Positions 24,116-31,891 of a stretch of 42,120 nucleotides of DNA are shown piece by piece. Origin of the DNA: DASUGM01 sp036274055 (GTDB lineage Bacteria; Acidobacteriota; Vicinamibacteria; Vicinamibacterales; SCN-69-37); contig DASUGM010000209.1 in the NCBI GenBank assembly GCA_036274055.1, forward strand, positions 1-42,120, given 5' to 3'. Each line of letters starts with the position of its first letter. Position 1 is the stretch's first letter. A program made the translations under genes and the position numbers. The notes below the pieces were generated by a model that worked only from the letters and a program-made list of their open reading frames with translations, made no database searches and was not told the DNA's origin.

Positions 24116-26179
24116 TTGGGGCTGAAAGGCATCACGTTCTTCTTACTCTCGACGCTGCTCGGTTCCCCCGCCAGCGCTCAACAGATTCGCTCGACGCTGT
24201 TCGCCGCCGGATTCACGGACCTGATCGGGTTCATCCAGGATCCGACCGACCCGGCGGTCCAGTTCGTCATCGAGCAGACCGGCCACATCAAAGTCCTCGT
24301 CAACGGCCAGGTCCAGCCGGACGACTTTCTCGACCTCAGCGGCACTGTCGTCAACGACGGCGAGCGGGGGCTGCTCGGCTTCACGTTCGCTCCCGACTAC
24401 GCCAGCAGCGGCCGCGTCTTCGTGATGTTCGTCAACGCGGACAGCAACTCGGTCGTCGCCCGCTTCACCCGATCCGAAGACAACGCGCTGCGCGCGAACC
24501 CGGACTCTCGTTTCGATCTGATCTGGCCCGGCGGCACGCCGTACATTCCGCAGCCCTTTACCAACCACAAGGGCGGCAACCTCGCCTTCGGCCCTGACGG
24601 CTATCTCTACTTCGGCACTGGCGACGGCGGCGCTGGCTTCGATCCGTACAACCTGGCGCAGGATCCGCAATCGCTGCTCGGCAAGATGCTCCGCCTCGAC
24701 GTCGCGGTGCCGGACGATCATCCGACCGGTTACGAAATTCCGCCGACCAACCCGTTTGCCGGCAGCGAGATCGTGCTCAATGAGATCTGGGCGCTGGGTC
24801 TGCGTAATCCGTGGCGCTGGTCCTTCGACGATCCCGCCCGCGGCGGCACCGGCGCACTGATCATCGCGGACGTCGGTCAGGATGCGTGGGAAGAGATCAA
24901 CTACGAGTGGGCCGGCCAGGGCGGCCGCAACTACGGCTGGCGCGTGCGCGAAGGCGCTCACGACCTGATTACCGATCCTCCGCCATTCAGCGACCTCACC
25001 GATCCGATCTATGAGTACGAGCATCCGATCGGCTTCTGCATCACCGGAGGCTACGTCTACCGCGGCACGGCCCTCGGCGCCGCGTTCTTTGGCCGTTATT
25101 TCTTCGCCGACTTCATCACCGGCATGTTGTGGTCGGGACGGATCGACGACGCCAGTCAGACGATGAGCGACATCGAAGAGCACCAGACCACCGCTGGCGG
25201 CGGTGGCCAGGGCGTCGTCTCATTCGGACTCGATGCCAATGGCGAGCTCTACACGGTCAATCGCTTCGAAGGCGCGATCTACCGGCTCGAGCTCGATCCA
25301 ACGCCCCCGACCACGCCATTCGTGCCCAGCGACTTCATCGTCTGGAACAACAACTCAGGCAATTGGTCCGTGCTGCCCGCGTCGAACAGCTGGTCGGAGG
25401 GCGAGACCTATCAGTGGGGCGTTCCCGGCGACGTGCCGGTGCGTGCCGACTTCGACGGCGATGGCCGTCCGGACCTGGTCAGCTATCGTCCCAGCAACGG
25501 GATCTGGTACATCCTGCCCTCGAGCAGCAACTACGCCGCGGCCAACTGGATCTGGTTCCAGTGGGGCAATCCTGGCGACATCCCGATGGCGGGCGACTAC
25601 GACGGCGACGGCAAGGCCGACCTCGTGATTTACCGGCCGTCGAACGGGATCTGGTACATGCGCTTTTCAGGCTCCGGCTATTCCATGGCCACCTGGGCCT
25701 GGTATCAGTGGGGCGTTCCAGGCGACCAGCCGATCACCGGTGACTTCGACGGCGATCACATTGCCGACCTGATCGTCTACCGTCCCTCGGGCGGGATGTG
25801 GTACGTCCGCTACTCGAGCGATGGCTACAGTTACGCCAACTTCGGCAGTTACCAATGGGGAGTGCCCGGCGACGTTGCCGTGCCGGCTGACTACGACGGC
25901 GACGGACGGACGGACCTGGCGGTCTACCGGCCGACCGACGGAATCTGGTTTCTGCTCTACTCGACCAGCAACTACAGCTACGACAACTGGCAATGGTTCC
26001 AGTGGGGCCAGACCGGCGACATTCCTGCGCCGGCCGACTACGACGGCGACGGGACCTCGGATATCGTCGCCTGGCGGCCGTCCACGGGGGACTTCTTCGT
26101 GCTCTACACGGGCAACCCGGGTCAGTGGCAGTCGTACCATTGGGGCGAGCCGGGCGACGTGCCGGTCATCATCCGGTGA
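24116..26179 (+). CDS. Secreted PQQ-type glucose/sorbosone dehydrogenase domain with six-repeat module
   Basis: The protein has 687 residues. The TTG start at 24116 gives a signal peptide ending SPASAQQ; a CTG nine bases upstream is the only close alternative. Residues about 24-400 match the GSDH/YliI (Hhip-like) six-bladed propeller: TDLIGFIQDPTDPAVQFVIE, GERGLLGFTFAPDYASSG, NHKGGNLAFGPDGYLYFGTG, DGGAGFDP, LGKMLRLDV, LGLRNPWRWSFD, DVGQDAWEEINY. Family members oxidise aldose sugars with PQQ in the periplasm; no PQQ synthesis gene is in the window. A Pro/Thr-rich linker (TPPTTPF) leads to six FG-GAP-like repeats (404-687). The stop codon overlaps the end of the convergent GT4 gene by 11 bases. 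Whether the dehydrogenase is active or serves as a binding module is not determined. Confidence 0.9.
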   Translation: MGLKGITFFLLSTLLGSPASAQQIRSTLFAAGFTDLIGFIQDPTDPAVQFVIEQTGHIKVLVNGQVQPDDFLDLSGTVVNDGERGLLGFTFAPDYASSGRVFVMFVNADSNSVVARFTRSEDNALRANPDSRFDLIWPGGTPYIPQPFTNHKGGNLAFGPDGYLYFGTGDGGAGFDPYNLAQDPQSLLGKMLRLDVAVPDDHPTGYEIPPTNPFAGSEIVLNEIWALGLRNPWRWSFDDPARGGTGALIIADVGQDAWEEINYEWAGQGGRNYGWRVREGAHDLITDPPPFSDLTDPIYEYEHPIGFCITGGYVYRGTALGAAFFGRYFFADFITGMLWSGRIDDASQTMSDIEEHQTTAGGGGQGVVSFGLDANGELYTVNRFEGAIYRLELDPTPPTTPFVPSDFIVWNNNSGNWSVLPASNSWSEGETYQWGVPGDVPVRADFDGDGRPDLVSYRPSNGIWYILPSSSNYAAANWIWFQWGNPGDIPMAGDYDGDGKADLVIYRPSNGIWYMRFSGSGYSMATWAWYQWGVPGDQPITGDFDGDHIADLIVYRPSGGMWYVRYSSDGYSYANFGSYQWGVPGDVAVPADYDGDGRTDLAVYRPTDGIWFLLYSTSNYSYDNWQWFQWGQTGDIPAPADYDGDGTSDIVAWRPSTGDFFVLYTGNPGQWQSYHWGEPGDVPVIIR
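25325..26176 (+). repeat. Six-repeat FG-GAP-like module, copy 4
   Basis: The repeats begin SDFIVWNNNS, DFDGDGRPDL, DYDGDGKADL, DFDGDHIADL, DYDGDGRTDL and DYDGDGTSDI. The first lacks the aspartate loop. The final WGEPGDVPVIIR ends the protein three residues after the P of the last repeat's motif. Confidence 0.85.
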
Positions 26180-27410
26180 GTTTGCGATAGATCTCTCCGG
26201 CCCTGCCGAGGGCGCCCGGCCACTGATGCGCGTCGACGATCGCCAGCGCGGCATCGCGGAGACGTGTGCGCCTGTCGGCCGAACCCGTCAGCTCGCCGAT
26301 CGCAGCGGTGAGCGCACTTACATCGCCCACCGCCGGTAGTAACGCGGTGACGCCGTCCTGAAAGATCTCCCGCGGGCCGCCGTGCGCGTAGCCGATCACC
26401 GGCACGCCGCATGACGCCGCCTCGAGCGCGCTGATCCCAAACGACTCGACGTAGCTCGGCAGCGCGAAGACGTCGATCGACGCGAAAAAATCGCGGCGGT
26501 CAGCGTCGGACAGCTCGCCCAGATCGACGACGTGCTGGCGATGCTGCGACCGCGCCAGCCGTCCGTCATAGCCCGCCATCGCCGGGCCCGCCAGCACCAG
26601 CACGAACTGTTGACCAGCGTCCCACAGGCGCTCGGCCGCGTCGAGCAAATCGAACGTTCCTTTGTCGCGGCTCTTGTTGGCGAGGTGGCCGACGACGACA
26701 ACGTCTCCGCCAATGCGCCACGCCGCGCGTGCGCGCTGGCGATCGCCGCCACTTACGTCCGCGGGATCGACGCCGACACCGGTAATCGCAAGTCGATCGG
26801 CGGCGACGCCCGCGGCGGCGAGGAGATCGCGTTCGAGCCGCGTCTGCGCGCAGACGACGGTTGCCCGCGCGAGCAACCGGAGATTCAGCGCGGATAGATA
26901 CGCCTGCGCCATCCGCCGCCCCGTGTCGCCAGGCGGCGGCACGTGCGTGAACGGGCTGATGATCAACTTCGCGCCGGTGCGATCGGCGAGCACGGCGGCG
27001 GCGTGCAGCAGCGAGCTATACGGCAACGGCCCCGCGTGCACGACATCCACCGGTCGATCGTGCCGCCGCGCGGCCTGCGACAATGACGGCACCCACGGCG
27101 TCCATCGCAACGTGTTGCACTTCCACTGCTCGCCAAACGGCAGAAGATGCGCGGCCGTGCGGGTGTATTTCTGCAGCGGCACGTAACGGACCGGAAACCG
27201 GCGCACCGGCACCCCGTTCAGCCGATCGAGCCCGGCCGGCAGGCGCGCATCGCCGGCCGCGGTGAAGGCCCGCACCGTGGCGGCATCGGTCGTCCAGACC
27301 TCGACGTCGTCGCCGCGCGATGCGAGGTGTTCGCTGAGCCGTCGAAAGAACGACTCGACGCCGCCGTGCGCCGGCGCATATCGCGGACAAACGTGGATGG
27401 CGCGCGCCAT
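26169..27410 (-). CDS. Family 4 glycosyltransferase
   Basis: The protein has 413 residues. The ATG at 27410 is linked to the preceding GT2 stop as TGATG. The N-terminal GT-B half has HVCPRYAPAHGGVESFFRRL. The C-terminal half has VVVGHLANKSRDKGTFDLLDA, VDLGELSDADRRDFFASIDVF and the EX7E donor-binding motif VESFGISALEAASCGVPVIG, with AHGGPREIF. These are PimB/WcaL-type GT4 retaining enzymes. It is the last gene of a three-glycosyltransferase minus-strand operon. Its 3' end overlaps the 3' end of the convergent sugar-dehydrogenase gene by 11 bases. Donor unknown. Confidence 0.9.
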   Translation of the reverse strand: MARAIHVCPRYAPAHGGVESFFRRLSEHLASRGDDVEVWTTDAATVRAFTAAGDARLPAGLDRLNGVPVRRFPVRYVPLQKYTRTAAHLLPFGEQWKCNTLRWTPWVPSLSQAARRHDRPVDVVHAGPLPYSSLLHAAAVLADRTGAKLIISPFTHVPPPGDTGRRMAQAYLSALNLRLLARATVVCAQTRLERDLLAAAGVAADRLAITGVGVDPADVSGGDRQRARAAWRIGGDVVVVGHLANKSRDKGTFDLLDAAERLWDAGQQFVLVLAGPAMAGYDGRLARSQHRQHVVDLGELSDADRRDFFASIDVFALPSYVESFGISALEAASCGVPVIGYAHGGPREIFQDGVTALLPAVGDVSALTAAIGELTGSADRRTRLRDAALAIVDAHQWPGALGRAGEIYRKLTG

Positions 27411-28249
27411 CAGGCCCCGGCGCGATCGCGCCAGTAGGCCAGCGCGGCGCTGGCGCCGGCGAGGACACGATCGGGCAGGCCGGGGCGGCGGCCGACCTCG
27501 TAGTCGACGCGCTGCTCCATCGCTTCGCTGATGAACCAGTGAAACGGCACGCGTCCGGTTTCGCGCCGGACAATCGCGCGGGCCTCCTCGAAGTAGCGGC
27601 GGCGCCGCTGCCGCGTTTTGGTCTCGCCGTGATCGCGCGTCGCCGCGACCGGCCGATCGATGTAACCGATCGGACCAAGCGACGCCAGGCGCCACCACAA
27701 GTCGTAGTCGAAACACATGTCAAGCGAGGCGTCGAGACCGCCGGCGCGTTCCCACATCTCGCGCCGGACCAGCGTCGCCGGCTGGCAGAGGGTGCACGCG
27801 ATCTGGAAGCGCTCCCGGTCGAAAGGCGCGGTGGGATGCGGCCCGACCGTCACGCCACGTTCGTCCGAGACGACGGCGCCGCCGGACACCGCGACCCAGT
27901 CCGGCCGCTGCGCCAACGCCTCGAACAAAGCGCGCAGGCCGCCGGGAAGAAAGTAATCATCGGCATTGAGCCAGCCGACCGCGACCACCGACGGCGCGTC
28001 GCGGCACAGCCTGGCCACGCCTTCGTTGACCGCCGCGGCCTGACCGTCGTCGCGATGGCTGCGCCAGAACGCGAGCTCACGCGCCCGTCGTTCGAGGATC
28101 ACGACCGAATCATCAGTCGAACCGGCATCGAGCACCGCTGCGGTCACCGGCGCCTCGCTGTCACGCAGCGAATCCAGCGCGGCGCCGAGAAACCGGCCCT
28201 GGTTGAGATTCGGCACGGCCAGCGCGATTCGCGGCGCGGCATCAGGCAT
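27410..28249 (-). CDS. Family 2 glycosyltransferase
   Basis: The protein has 279 residues. Typical GT-A features are IALAVPNLNQGRFLGAALDS, VLDAGSTDDSVVIL, DDGQAAAVNEGVARL and the DxD-type site GWLNADDYFLPGGL. QPATLVRREMWERAGGLD and DMCFDYDLWWRLA follow on the acceptor side, as in WcaA/WaaE-like enzymes. It lies 11 bases after the GT4 upstream and shares one base with the next gene, so all three are probably translated together. It resembles the GT2 at 13724 but lacks that protein's extra C-terminal domain. Confidence 0.9.
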   Translation of the reverse strand: MPDAAPRIALAVPNLNQGRFLGAALDSLRDSEAPVTAAVLDAGSTDDSVVILERRARELAFWRSHRDDGQAAAVNEGVARLCRDAPSVVAVGWLNADDYFLPGGLRALFEALAQRPDWVAVSGGAVVSDERGVTVGPHPTAPFDRERFQIACTLCQPATLVRREMWERAGGLDASLDMCFDYDLWWRLASLGPIGYIDRPVAATRDHGETKTRQRRRRYFEEARAIVRRETGRVPFHWFISEAMEQRVDYEVGRRPGLPDRVLAGASAALAYWRDRAGA

Positions 28250-28260
28250 GCGTCCTCACG

Positions 28261-29340
28261 TTATCGCCTTTCGCCGACGCGCCGGTAGGCGCGAACCGTC
28301 TCGGCGGCGGTGCGCCTCCACGAGAACGCCGCGGCGCGCAATCGCCCGGCCTCGCTGAGCATTTGCGCGCGCTCGGAACTCGCGAGCACGGCGCCGATGG
28401 CGTCACGCCACGCTCGGGCGTCATCCGGATCGGCGCTGATCGCCGCCGCGCCGGCGACTTCCGGCACCGACGCCGCCGAAGTTGCCACGACTGGCGCGCC
28501 GCACGCCATCGCCTCGAGCACGGGCAAGCCGAACCCTTCATAACGCGACGGATAGGCAAAGACCGCGGCGCGCTGGTACAGCGACGCCAGCGCCGCATCG
28601 TCGGGTTGCCCGACGTACTCGAGGGCCGCGGCCGCGCCGCGCGCCGCGGCGGTCTCCTGCAGCCGAGCCAGCACGCCGCGATCGACGCCGGCCAGCACCA
28701 GCTTGAGCGCCGGCCACCGCGCGTCGGTTCGCAGCTCGAGAACGACCTCGAGGAGCATGCCGAGATTGCGACGGGCGTGGAGGTCGCCGACGTGCAGCAC
28801 GAACCGCTCGCGGGCGACATCGGCTGGCGCGAAGGCGGCCGATGCGGCGAGCGGGACGACGTCGATGCGATTGACGTCGATACCGTAGGCGGCGACGATC
28901 TCGTCACGTGAAAACGCGGAGTCGGTGACGACGCGTTCGGCACGGCGCGCCGACGCGCGATAGAACGCGCGGCGGACCGGATCGATGGGATGCGGATAGA
29001 ACTCGGGGCGGCGGGCGTAGGACACGTCGTGAATCGTCAGGACAATCGGCGGCACGCCCCAGAGCGGCGCCGTATAAGCGGGCGCGTGAAACACGTCGGC
29101 CCGGACCGCGCGCGCCGACAACGGCAAGCCACTCGATGCCCAGCCGAGGTTCGTCGGCAGCGACGCCGCCGCCGGCGCGCGGTGCACGCCAGGCGGCAGC
29201 CGCGCATCCGGTGAGGCCCCCGCCGCGATCAGTTCGACGTCCGGACACGCCGCGGCCATCGCGCCAAACAGCTCGCCGACATAGCGGCGCACGCCGCCGG
29301 CAGGCGATTCGAATGCTCGACCGTCAATCGCGACGCGCAC
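28261..29340 (-). CDS. Family 4 glycosyltransferase
   Basis: The protein has 359 residues. The GTG at 29340 begins VRVAIDGRAFESPAGGVRRYV, the usual start of this GT4 group; longer frames run into the palindromic repeat upstream. It contains ILTIHDVSY-type and FVLHVGDLHARRNLGMLLEV segments, followed by YVGQPDDAALASLYQRAAVF and the EX7E motif YEGFGLPVLEAMACGAPVV. The group includes mannosyl- and rhamnosyltransferases of O-antigen loci. It is the first gene of a three-gene glycosyltransferase operon, and its promoter must lie in or near the repeat element at 29390-29574. Confidence 0.9.
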   Translation of the reverse strand: MRVAIDGRAFESPAGGVRRYVGELFGAMAAACPDVELIAAGASPDARLPPGVHRAPAAASLPTNLGWASSGLPLSARAVRADVFHAPAYTAPLWGVPPIVLTIHDVSYARRPEFYPHPIDPVRRAFYRASARRAERVVTDSAFSRDEIVAAYGIDVNRIDVVPLAASAAFAPADVARERFVLHVGDLHARRNLGMLLEVVLELRTDARWPALKLVLAGVDRGVLARLQETAAARGAAAALEYVGQPDDAALASLYQRAAVFAYPSRYEGFGLPVLEAMACGAPVVATSAASVPEVAGAAAISADPDDARAWRDAIGAVLASSERAQMLSEAGRLRAAAFSWRRTAAETVRAYRRVGERR

Positions 29341-29389
29341 CGCCGTGCATAGTACACGTCGCGCGCGATTCCGCGGCCACAAGAGCCCC

Positions 29390-29574
29390 GCTCCGTGCGC
29401 CATGCGCCGGTGCGCCATTGCGCCGGTGCGTGTGCACAGTGCGCTTCTTTTCGCGACAGGTGATAAGGATCGAGTCAGCTCGATCTGGAAATTTGGAATA
29501 TGTCTCGAGGCGGGCCGCAAGGTGCACACGCACCGTCGCAGAGGCGCACCGGCGCAATCGGCACGGGGCGGAGC
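29390..29574. repeat. Long-armed palindromic element, family A, copy 1
   Basis: Arms at about 29390-29453 and 29516-29574 are imperfect reverse complements rich in the word GGTGCGCC and sharing GGTGCGTGTGCAC. The roughly 60-base spacer contains ATTTGGAAT (29491-29499). A second copy of the same design is at 41626-41793. The element fills most of the 289-base gap between the divergent GT4 and thiG genes. No coding sense is seen in it; apparent short frames are Arg/Cys-rich low-complexity. Confidence 0.75.
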
Positions 29575-29629
29575 TCCTGCGTCTTGAAGTCTCCGGCGCA
29601 CCGTGCAAATGCGCTAAGCTTTCTCGAAC

Positions 29630-30421
29630 ATGAGCGACGCGCTCGTCATCGCCGGCCGCAGTTTTCAGTCGCGCCTCGTCGTCGGCACCGGCAAGTACCC
29701 CTCGTTCGCCGTCATGCAGGCCGCGCACCTGGCGTCTGGCACCGAAATGGTCACGGTCGCGGTGCGCCGGGTCGATCTGTCGGCCACCGGCGCGGCGTCG
29801 CTGCTCAACTGGATCGACCGGGAATCGATTTTCCTGCTCCCGAACACCGCCGGCTGCTACACCGTGGATGACGCGGTGCGCACGGCGCGGCTGGGCCGCG
29901 AAGCCGGGCTGTCGAACTGGGTCAAGCTGGAAGTGATCGGCGACGAGCAGACGTTGTTTCCCGACAACGAGGCGTTGATTGAAGCTACGAAGATTCTGGT
30001 GCGCGAAGATTTCGTCGTCCTTCCCTACACGACTGACGATCCGATCGTTTGTCGCAAGCTCGAGGACGCCGGCGCGGCGGCGGTGATGCCGCTCGGGGCG
30101 CCGATCGGATCCGGGCTCGGCATTCAGAATCCGAACAACCTGATCATCATCAAAGAGCGCGCCGGTGTTCCGGTGATCGTCGATGCCGGCGTCGGGACCG
30201 CGTCGGACGCCGCCATCGCCATGGAACTTGGCGCCGACGGCGTGTTGATGAACACCGCCATCGCCGGCGCCGGGGATCCGGCGCTGATGGCCGGAGCCAT
30301 GCGCCGCGCCGTCGAGGCGGGGCGAATGGCATTTCTCGCCGGCCGGATTCCTCGCAAGCGCTACGCTTCGGCCAGCAGCCCGATGGACGCGCTCATCGCG
30401 ACGAGCGCGCGGCCCCGCTGA
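29630..30421 (+). CDS. thiG: Thiazole synthase
   Basis: The 263-residue ThiG makes the thiamin thiazole phosphate from deoxyxylulose-5-phosphate, dehydroglycine or iminoglycine and ThiS thiocarboxylate. Visible family features are RLVVGTGKYPS, VTVAVRRVD, LLPNTAGCYT, the Schiff-base lysine in NWVKLEVIGD (K99), VLPYTTDDPIVCRKLED, VMPLGAPIGSGLGI, VIVDAGVGTASDAA and GVLMNTAIAGA. The length is typical. No thiS, thiF, thiH/thiO or thiE is in the window, so it is separated from the rest of its pathway. A methyltransferase gene begins one base after its stop. Confidence 0.97.
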   Translation: MSDALVIAGRSFQSRLVVGTGKYPSFAVMQAAHLASGTEMVTVAVRRVDLSATGAASLLNWIDRESIFLLPNTAGCYTVDDAVRTARLGREAGLSNWVKLEVIGDEQTLFPDNEALIEATKILVREDFVVLPYTTDDPIVCRKLEDAGAAAVMPLGAPIGSGLGIQNPNNLIIIKERAGVPVIVDAGVGTASDAAIAMELGADGVLMNTAIAGAGDPALMAGAMRRAVEAGRMAFLAGRIPRKRYASASSPMDALIATSARPR

Positions 30422-30422
30422 C

Positions 30423-31886
30423 GTGACGCCGACTCCGCTGCAGGAACTGCTCGCCCGGTTCGAGCGCGAGCGCCTCGACGCCGACCAGCAGTACAACTCC
30501 GCGCTCACGGCCCTCGATGCCGCGCTGCAGCGGATGCCGGACCTGCCCCAGCCGCCGCCGGCCTACGACACGACGAGACTGCCCGACCTCAACGCCGGCT
30601 GGGAAATCGGCGCCGATGCGCCCGCTGTCGATCGATCGCTCAAAGGCCGGCTCCGCGGGCTGGTCTGGGCCATCGTCGGTCCGCGGCTGCAGCAGCAAGG
30701 GCGATTCAACGCCGCACTGGTCGACCATCTGAACCGCAACGCCGCGGTGCACCAGCAGAGCCGCGACGCGGCGAACGCGACGATCGCGGTGCTGCAGGAG
30801 CACATTGCCGGACTGCTCCGCTTTCAATCGCACCTGATCGCATTTCTGCAAAAGGTGACGCTGTACATCGACACCAAGGACCGCGGCGTCGATGCCCCCA
30901 TCCAGGTGCTCAGCGCCGGACTGGGGGCGATTGCCGACGACTGGATGAAGCGCTGGGAATCGCTGGCGGCGCGCGAAGCGCGGCTGCTCGACGCCGTTCA
31001 CTCGCTCGATCACTTGCGCCCCACCGGCGGCAATTCAAGTGGAAACGCCTTCGCCGATGTCCAGGCCACGGCCCAACTTGCGCAGCAGACGGCGCTCACC
31101 GTCAAGCGCGAACTGGAGCGGCTGATCGCGCCCGCGCCGGCACGCGCCAGTGCCACGACCGCGGCTGCCCCGGTCGTGTCGGCCGCCGATCTCAACGCGT
31201 TCAAGTACCTCGGCTTCGAAGACGCTTTTCGTGGATCGCGCGACGTCATCCGCGAGCGGCTGCGCACGTACGTGGATCGCTTCGCGGGACTGACCGACGT
31301 GCTCGACATCGGCTGCGGCCGTGGCGAGTTCCTCGATCTGCTCCGCGAGGCCGGAATCGGCGCCCGGGGCCTCGACTTGAATCACGAGATGGTCGAAACC
31401 GGCCGTGCGCGCGGCCTCGACGTCGTCGAATCCGACGCGCTGAGCTATTTGCAAGGACTGCCACCCGGATCGCTCGGCGGAGTCTTCGCCGCCCAGGTCG
31501 TCGAGCATCTCGCTCCCGACTACCTGCTGGCGCTGCTCGACGCCGCCGCCGACAAAGTCCGGCCCGGCGGTTTGCTGGTGCTCGAGACGATCAATCCGGC
31601 GTGCTGGCTCGCGTTTTTCGAAAGCTACATCCGCGACATCACCCACGTGCGGCCGCTGCATCCCGAAACGCTGCAGTTTCTCGCCCGCGCCAGCGGCTTT
31701 CACGATGTCACCGTCGAATTCCTGGCGCCGGTCGCCGAGACCGACCGGCTGAAAAGCGTGGCGCCGGCCAGCGGCGCTGACTCGCCTGTCGCGGCCGACC
31801 TGCGCGACGCGTTCAATGACAACGTCGCCAAACTGAATGCGCGGATGTTCACGTTCATGGACTACGCAATCATCGCGCGCCGCTGA
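30423..31886 (+). CDS. Chain-terminator-like methyltransferase (WbdD-type MTase) with N-terminal helical region
   Basis: The protein has 487 residues with a GTG start one base after thiG. Residues about 1-250 are charged and helical, with a likely coiled coil around 95-240 (HQQSRDAANATIAVLQEHI) and a low-complexity linker (PAPARASATTAAAP). Residues about 265-487 are a class I methyltransferase: YLGFEDAFRGSRDVIRERL, motif I VLDIGCGRGEFLDLL (about 293-307), GLDLNHEMV, SLGGVFAAQVVEHL, GGLLVLETINPACW. This block is closely like the methyltransferase half of O-antigen chain terminators such as WbdD, but there is no kinase domain. A capping role fits the Wzt C-terminal domain; this is inferred, not shown. 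It converges on the GT2 gene with a five-base gap. Confidence 0.85.
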   Translation: MTPTPLQELLARFERERLDADQQYNSALTALDAALQRMPDLPQPPPAYDTTRLPDLNAGWEIGADAPAVDRSLKGRLRGLVWAIVGPRLQQQGRFNAALVDHLNRNAAVHQQSRDAANATIAVLQEHIAGLLRFQSHLIAFLQKVTLYIDTKDRGVDAPIQVLSAGLGAIADDWMKRWESLAAREARLLDAVHSLDHLRPTGGNSSGNAFADVQATAQLAQQTALTVKRELERLIAPAPARASATTAAAPVVSAADLNAFKYLGFEDAFRGSRDVIRERLRTYVDRFAGLTDVLDIGCGRGEFLDLLREAGIGARGLDLNHEMVETGRARGLDVVESDALSYLQGLPPGSLGGVFAAQVVEHLAPDYLLALLDAAADKVRPGGLLVLETINPACWLAFFESYIRDITHVRPLHPETLQFLARASGFHDVTVEFLAPVAETDRLKSVAPASGADSPVAADLRDAFNDNVAKLNARMFTFMDYAIIARR

Positions 31887-31891
31887 GCGCG

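Noticed and set aside
1262..26179. PEP-CTERM or type IX secretion sorting signal at the ends of the secreted proteins
   Set aside because: None of the four C-termini has a PEP motif followed by a membrane helix and basic tail, nor the type IX CTD pattern; they end within the last propeller-like repeat.
29390..29574. Small proteins encoded in the palindromic elements
   Set aside because: Short Arg/Cys-rich frames follow from the arm composition, occur on both strands and have no ribosome-binding site.
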